This document shows, one piece after another, positions 63,506 to 64,000 of a stretch of DNA of 64,000 nucleotides (the first letter of the stretch is position 1; each line of letters starts with the position of its first letter). The notes beneath the pieces are model-generated. The model worked only from the letters and a program-made list of their open reading frames with translations, searched no databases and had not been told where the DNA came from. The stretch covers positions 7,842-71,841 of the forward strand of contig JBBIJF010000022.1 of assembly GCA_037446115.1 (NCBI GenBank), written 5' to 3'. A program made the translations under genes and the position numbers. Origin of the DNA: JANWXD01 sp037446115. GTDB taxonomy: Bacteria > Acidobacteriota > Terriglobia > Bryobacterales > Bryobacteraceae.

Positions 63506-63787
63506 CTAGCGCCGCCCATTCGTGCCCTTGCGCATGGATTGCAGAAAGGCCTGCAGGCTCCGCTCGGTCACCCGCTGCGCAGCCGCCAGCTCCTTGAGCT
63601 GGCGGGAGGTCGCCCGCACTTCGCGCTGCGTGGCGGCCAGAATCTTCGCCCCTTCCCGCAGCAGCTTGTTGATGGCGGCGATCTCCTTGTCAAAGCGGGC
63701 CTCCATGCGGTCCATGCGCACTTCGGCCCGAGCCTGGCACTGGAGGATGAACTCAATGGTGCGCTCGACGTTCACCGACGCCAGCAT
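63506..63787 (-). CDS. Short coiled-coil protein, tandem copy 1
   Basis: 93 residues, almost entirely predicted helix with heptad character (EARFDKEIAAINKLLREGAKIL, RQLKELAAAQRVTERSLQAFLQ). N-terminus VNVERTIEFILQCQARAEV. No function known. Nearly the same coding sequence is repeated in the next copy, except that this one has seven extra residues (REVRATS), one heptad. Confidence 0.7.
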   Translation of the reverse strand: MLASVNVERTIEFILQCQARAEVRMDRMEARFDKEIAAINKLLREGAKILAATQREVRATSRQLKELAAAQRVTERSLQAFLQSMRKGTNGRR

Positions 63788-63807
63788 AACACAGGCCCGA
63801 ACGCCGG

Positions 63808-64000
63808 CTAGCGCCGCCCGTTCGTGCCCTTGCGCATGGATTCCAGAAACGCCTGCAGGCTCCGCTCGGTCGCCCGCTGCGCAGCCGCCAGCTCCTTGAG
63901 CTGCCGCTGCGTTTCCGCCATCATCTTCGCCCCTTGCCGCAGCAGCTTGTTGATGGCGGCAATCTCTTTGTCAAACCGGGCTTCCATCCGGTCCATACGC
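63808..64000 (-). CDS. Short coiled-coil protein, tandem copy 2 (5' end outside window)
   Basis: The window ends inside this gene. The visible residues (from MDRMEARFDKEIAAI to FLESMRKGTNGRR) match copy 1 almost exactly, minus the seven-residue REVRATS insert. It ends 20 bp before the start of copy 1. A recent tandem duplication is the simplest explanation. Confidence 0.65.
   Translation of the reverse strand, partial: RMDRMEARFDKEIAAINKLLRQGAKMMAETQRQLKELAAAQRATERSLQAFLESMRKGTNGRR

Overview
The window is high-GC, gene-dense bacterial chromosome, most probably from an acidobacterium of the Solibacter/Bryobacter group. I infer this from the combination of very large Oar-like TonB-dependent receptors with N-terminal carboxypeptidase-regulatory domains (three copies), a GWxTD-domain protein, a Gram-negative envelope gene set (MsbA, GT9 heptosyltransferase-like protein, LolC/E permease) and several secreted families common in that phylum. 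No tRNA, rRNA, CRISPR array or insertion sequence was found.

Layout. 1-4.8 kb (minus): clpX (cut by the window edge), tig, ahcY, metK. 4.9-10.8 kb (minus): a compact cluster of a three-helix membrane protein, a small ribbon-helix-helix-like protein and three alkaline-phosphatase-superfamily proteins. 10.9-18.3 kb: a small zinc-finger-like protein, a probable structured non-coding RNA on the minus strand, a heparinase-like secreted protein, a metallo-beta-lactamase-fold protein, a small secreted protein, a regulatory-domain/beta-barrel protein and a GWxTD protein. 18.3-26.6 kb: a ten-gene overlapping minus-strand run (Trm112-like, GT9, msbA, yicC, gmk, rpoZ, coaBC, type-4 UDG, tmk, holB) joining envelope export to nucleotide metabolism and replication. 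26.7-30.7 kb: secreted propeller-like protein, a decayed gene, two PepSY-type membrane paralogues, an eIF-2B-family protein and an FmdB zinc ribbon. 30.9-33.1 kb: cysH-cysC-PHP phosphatase, a plausible sulfate-activation and pAp-recycling operon. 33-38 kb: ygfZ, glyoxalase-II-like hydrolase, LolC/E-type permease, lysS, GT2.

38.2-52.5 kb is dominated by three Oar-like receptors. One sits just upstream of a PL10 pectate-lyase-like gene, and one is broken by a single in-frame TAA. hemH and a hemY-type oxidase lie between them. 52.8-58 kb encodes a polytopic GT-C-like protein, a DegT aminotransferase, an SDR epimerase, a GT2 and a methyltransferase, which together look like a surface-glycan module. 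58-64 kb carries an isolated nuoM, recG, a Gfo/Idh/MocA-type protein, fabI and a tandem pair of short coiled-coil genes.

Two themes cut across the window. First, about ten genes have a good -10 hexamer only 6-10 nt before the start codon and no Shine-Dalgarno sequence, suggesting leaderless transcripts. Second, three divergent gene pairs share one nearly palindromic -10 element that reads as a -10 on both strands. The least explained items are the AlkP-superfamily cluster, the structured RNA at 11.2-11.6 kb and the nonsense-interrupted receptor.
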